Part shown: positions 63,034-64,000 of the stretch, in pieces
Layout: each line of letters starts with the position of its first letter
How positions within the stretch are numbered: position 1 is the first letter of the stretch
From: Stappia sp.
GTDB taxonomy: Bacteria; Pseudomonadota; Alphaproteobacteria; Rhizobiales; Stappiaceae
DNA length: 64,000 nucleotides
NCBI GenBank assembly: GCA_002722295.1
Contig: PBLF01000028.1
Span: forward strand, 124,001 to 188,000
Direction of reading: 5' to 3'
Translations under genes and position numbers: made by a program
The notes under the pieces: generated by a model
The model's input: only the letters and a program-made list of their open reading frames with translations
The model's database searches: none
Told to the model about the DNA's origin: nothing

Positions 63034-63828
63034 ATGTCCCGCTCAGCCATTCTCAATGTCATGGTCCAGGCCGCAATCAAGGCCGGGCGCAGTCTCGCCC
63101 GCGATTTCGGCGAGGTGGAGAACCTGCAGGTCTCGCGGAAAGGTCCGAGCGACTTCGTCTCCGCAGCCGATCTCAACGCCGAGAAGATCGTGCGCGCCGA
63201 ATTGCAGAAGGCCCGCCCCGACTACGGTTTCCTGATGGAAGAGGCCGGCACCATCCCCGGCGAGGACCCGCAGCACCGCTGGATCGTCGATCCGCTCGAC
63301 GGGACCACGAACTTCCTGCATGGCATTCCGATCTTCAACGTCTCTATCGCGCTGGAGCGCGACGGCGTGATCGTCGCCGGCGTGATCTACAATCCGGCGA
63401 TGGACGAACTCTACACCGCCGAGCGCGGCCGCGGCGCCTTCATGAACGACCGGCGGCTCAGGGTCGCGGCGCGCAAGGCACTGCCTGATTGCGTTGTCGC
63501 GACGGGCATCCCCTTCCTGGGCGTTGGCGATCATGCGCGCTCGCTCAAGGAAATCCGCCACGTCATGGGCGAGGTTGCCGGCATTCGCCGCTGTGGCGCC
63601 GCCGCGCTCGATCTTGCCTGGACCGCCGCGGGCCGTTTCGACGGCTTCTGGGAGCATGGACTGTCGCCCTGGGACATGGCGGCCGGCCTCCTGATGGTGC
63701 GCGAGGCCGGCGGCTTCGTGACCGACATCAAGGGCGGCGACAAGATGTTCGAGACCCGCTCGATCGTTGCCGGAAACGAGTCGATCCAGGGCCAGTTGCG
63801 CAAGCTCTTGGCCAACGCCAACGACTGA
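63034..63828 (+). CDS. suhB: Inositol-1-monophosphatase (SuhB)
   Basis: A 264-residue Mg-dependent phosphatase. RKGPSDFVSAADLNAEKIVR, FLMEEAG (Glu69/70), WIVDPLDGTTNFLHGIPIF (Asp86, Asp89) and WEHGLSPWDMAAGLLMVREA (Asp near 214) form the metal site. It hydrolyses myo-inositol 1-phosphate and other substrates; SuhB also assists ribosomal-RNA antitermination in E. coli. It is distinct from the HisN paralogue at 2749. Downstream comes a MotA/TolQ/ExbB-like gene. Confidence 0.94.
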   Translation: MSRSAILNVMVQAAIKAGRSLARDFGEVENLQVSRKGPSDFVSAADLNAEKIVRAELQKARPDYGFLMEEAGTIPGEDPQHRWIVDPLDGTTNFLHGIPIFNVSIALERDGVIVAGVIYNPAMDELYTAERGRGAFMNDRRLRVAARKALPDCVVATGIPFLGVGDHARSLKEIRHVMGEVAGIRRCGAAALDLAWTAAGRFDGFWEHGLSPWDMAAGLLMVREAGGFVTDIKGGDKMFETRSIVAGNESIQGQLRKLLANAND

Positions 63829-63919
63829 GCGGAACGCGCCCGAACGAATTACGGCTTTTCACGCAAGGGACAATCACGCTATCAAGGGCGCGTCTTCAAC
63901 AGGGAGTCGACAAGCCCTC

Positions 63920-64000
63920 ATGGCGCGCGCCTATGATCCGTACAGCCTGTCCAGTCCCTGGGTCTATCTGATCCGGATGATGATTTTCCTGGCGGTGGTG
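63920..64000 (+). CDS. Start of a MotA/TolQ/ExbB-like membrane protein (3' end outside window)
   Basis: The ATG at 63920 opens a frame to the window edge: MARAYDPYSLSSPWVYLIRM then the hydrophobic MIFLAVV. Only 27 codons are present. In Rhizobiales the gene after efp-suhB is usually a MotA/TolQ/ExbB proton-channel-family protein, and this polar start followed by a helix is compatible. The call leans on synteny recalled, not on a visible domain. Confidence 0.5.
   Translation, partial: MARAYDPYSLSSPWVYLIRMMIFLAVV

Overview
The window is a chromosomal stretch of a high-GC alphaproteobacterium, most likely of the Hyphomicrobiales (Rhizobiales), perhaps a marine Stappia/Roseibium-like lineage (an inference from protein style and gene order, not tested by a search). 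Supporting signs are CpdR, RcdA, GapR and TrcR, three-gene pntAA-pntAB-pntB, DUF1192/DUF465/DUF1036/DUF1244 proteins, a 6S RNA between zapA and the 5-formyl-THF cyclo-ligase gene, and the tkt-gap-pgk-fba order. Coding is dense. I see no transposase, integrase, phage gene, CRISPR array or plasmid function, so this looks like core genome.

Layout. 1-4.9 kb: the tail of a GyrI-like protein, a small heat-shock protein with a ROSE-type leader, a secreted Gly/His-rich protein, a hydrolase, hisN, a short RNA resembling MmgR/suhB RNA, and an N-formylglutamate amidohydrolase. 5.2-8.1 kb: cpdR, tRNA-Val, rpmJ, a TPR protein and a membrane-anchored hydrolase. 8.2-12.5 kb: glycerate kinase-DUF1036-pyruvate kinase, which would carry glycerate toward pyruvate, opposite a second amidohydrolase. 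12.6-16.9 kb: DUF1244, gapR and the proton-translocating transhydrogenase operon with an aa3-oxidase-subunit-IV-like protein. 17-21.3 kb: UbiB-like kinase, DUF3445 protein and oligoendopeptidase F. 21.6-29.7 kb: sigma-54 response regulator, L,D-transpeptidase, FkbM methyltransferase, fucosyltransferase-like protein and a DUF882 protein, an envelope-oriented run.

29.8-36.4 kb: TPR lipoprotein, rpsU, MATE exporter, purEK, two divergent DUF465 genes and an EF-hand protein. 36.5-42.2 kb: DmdB-like acyl-CoA ligase, TauE/SafE permease, propionyl-CoA synthetase and an SDR. 42.3-48.4 kb: ABC exporter, rpmE, rcdA, a second candidate short RNA, DUF1192, quinone oxidoreductase and trcR. 48.5-52.1 kb: yebC, a YmdB-type phosphodiesterase, 5-FCL, 6S RNA, zapA and DUF4164. 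52.5-62.1 kb: tkt, a haem-binding adenylate cyclase, gap, pgk, fba, a ThiE-like protein and a Sel1-repeat protein. 62.4-64.0 kb: efp, suhB and the start of a MotA/TolQ/ExbB-like gene.

The most interesting observations are two short RNAs of matching design (three hairpins with a CCUCCCU tract before the terminator), the ROSE-like thermometer, the c-haem adenylate cyclase placed between tkt and gap, and the degenerate ThiE homologue after fba. Everything here comes from reading the sequence; family names rest on recognised motifs and no database search was run.
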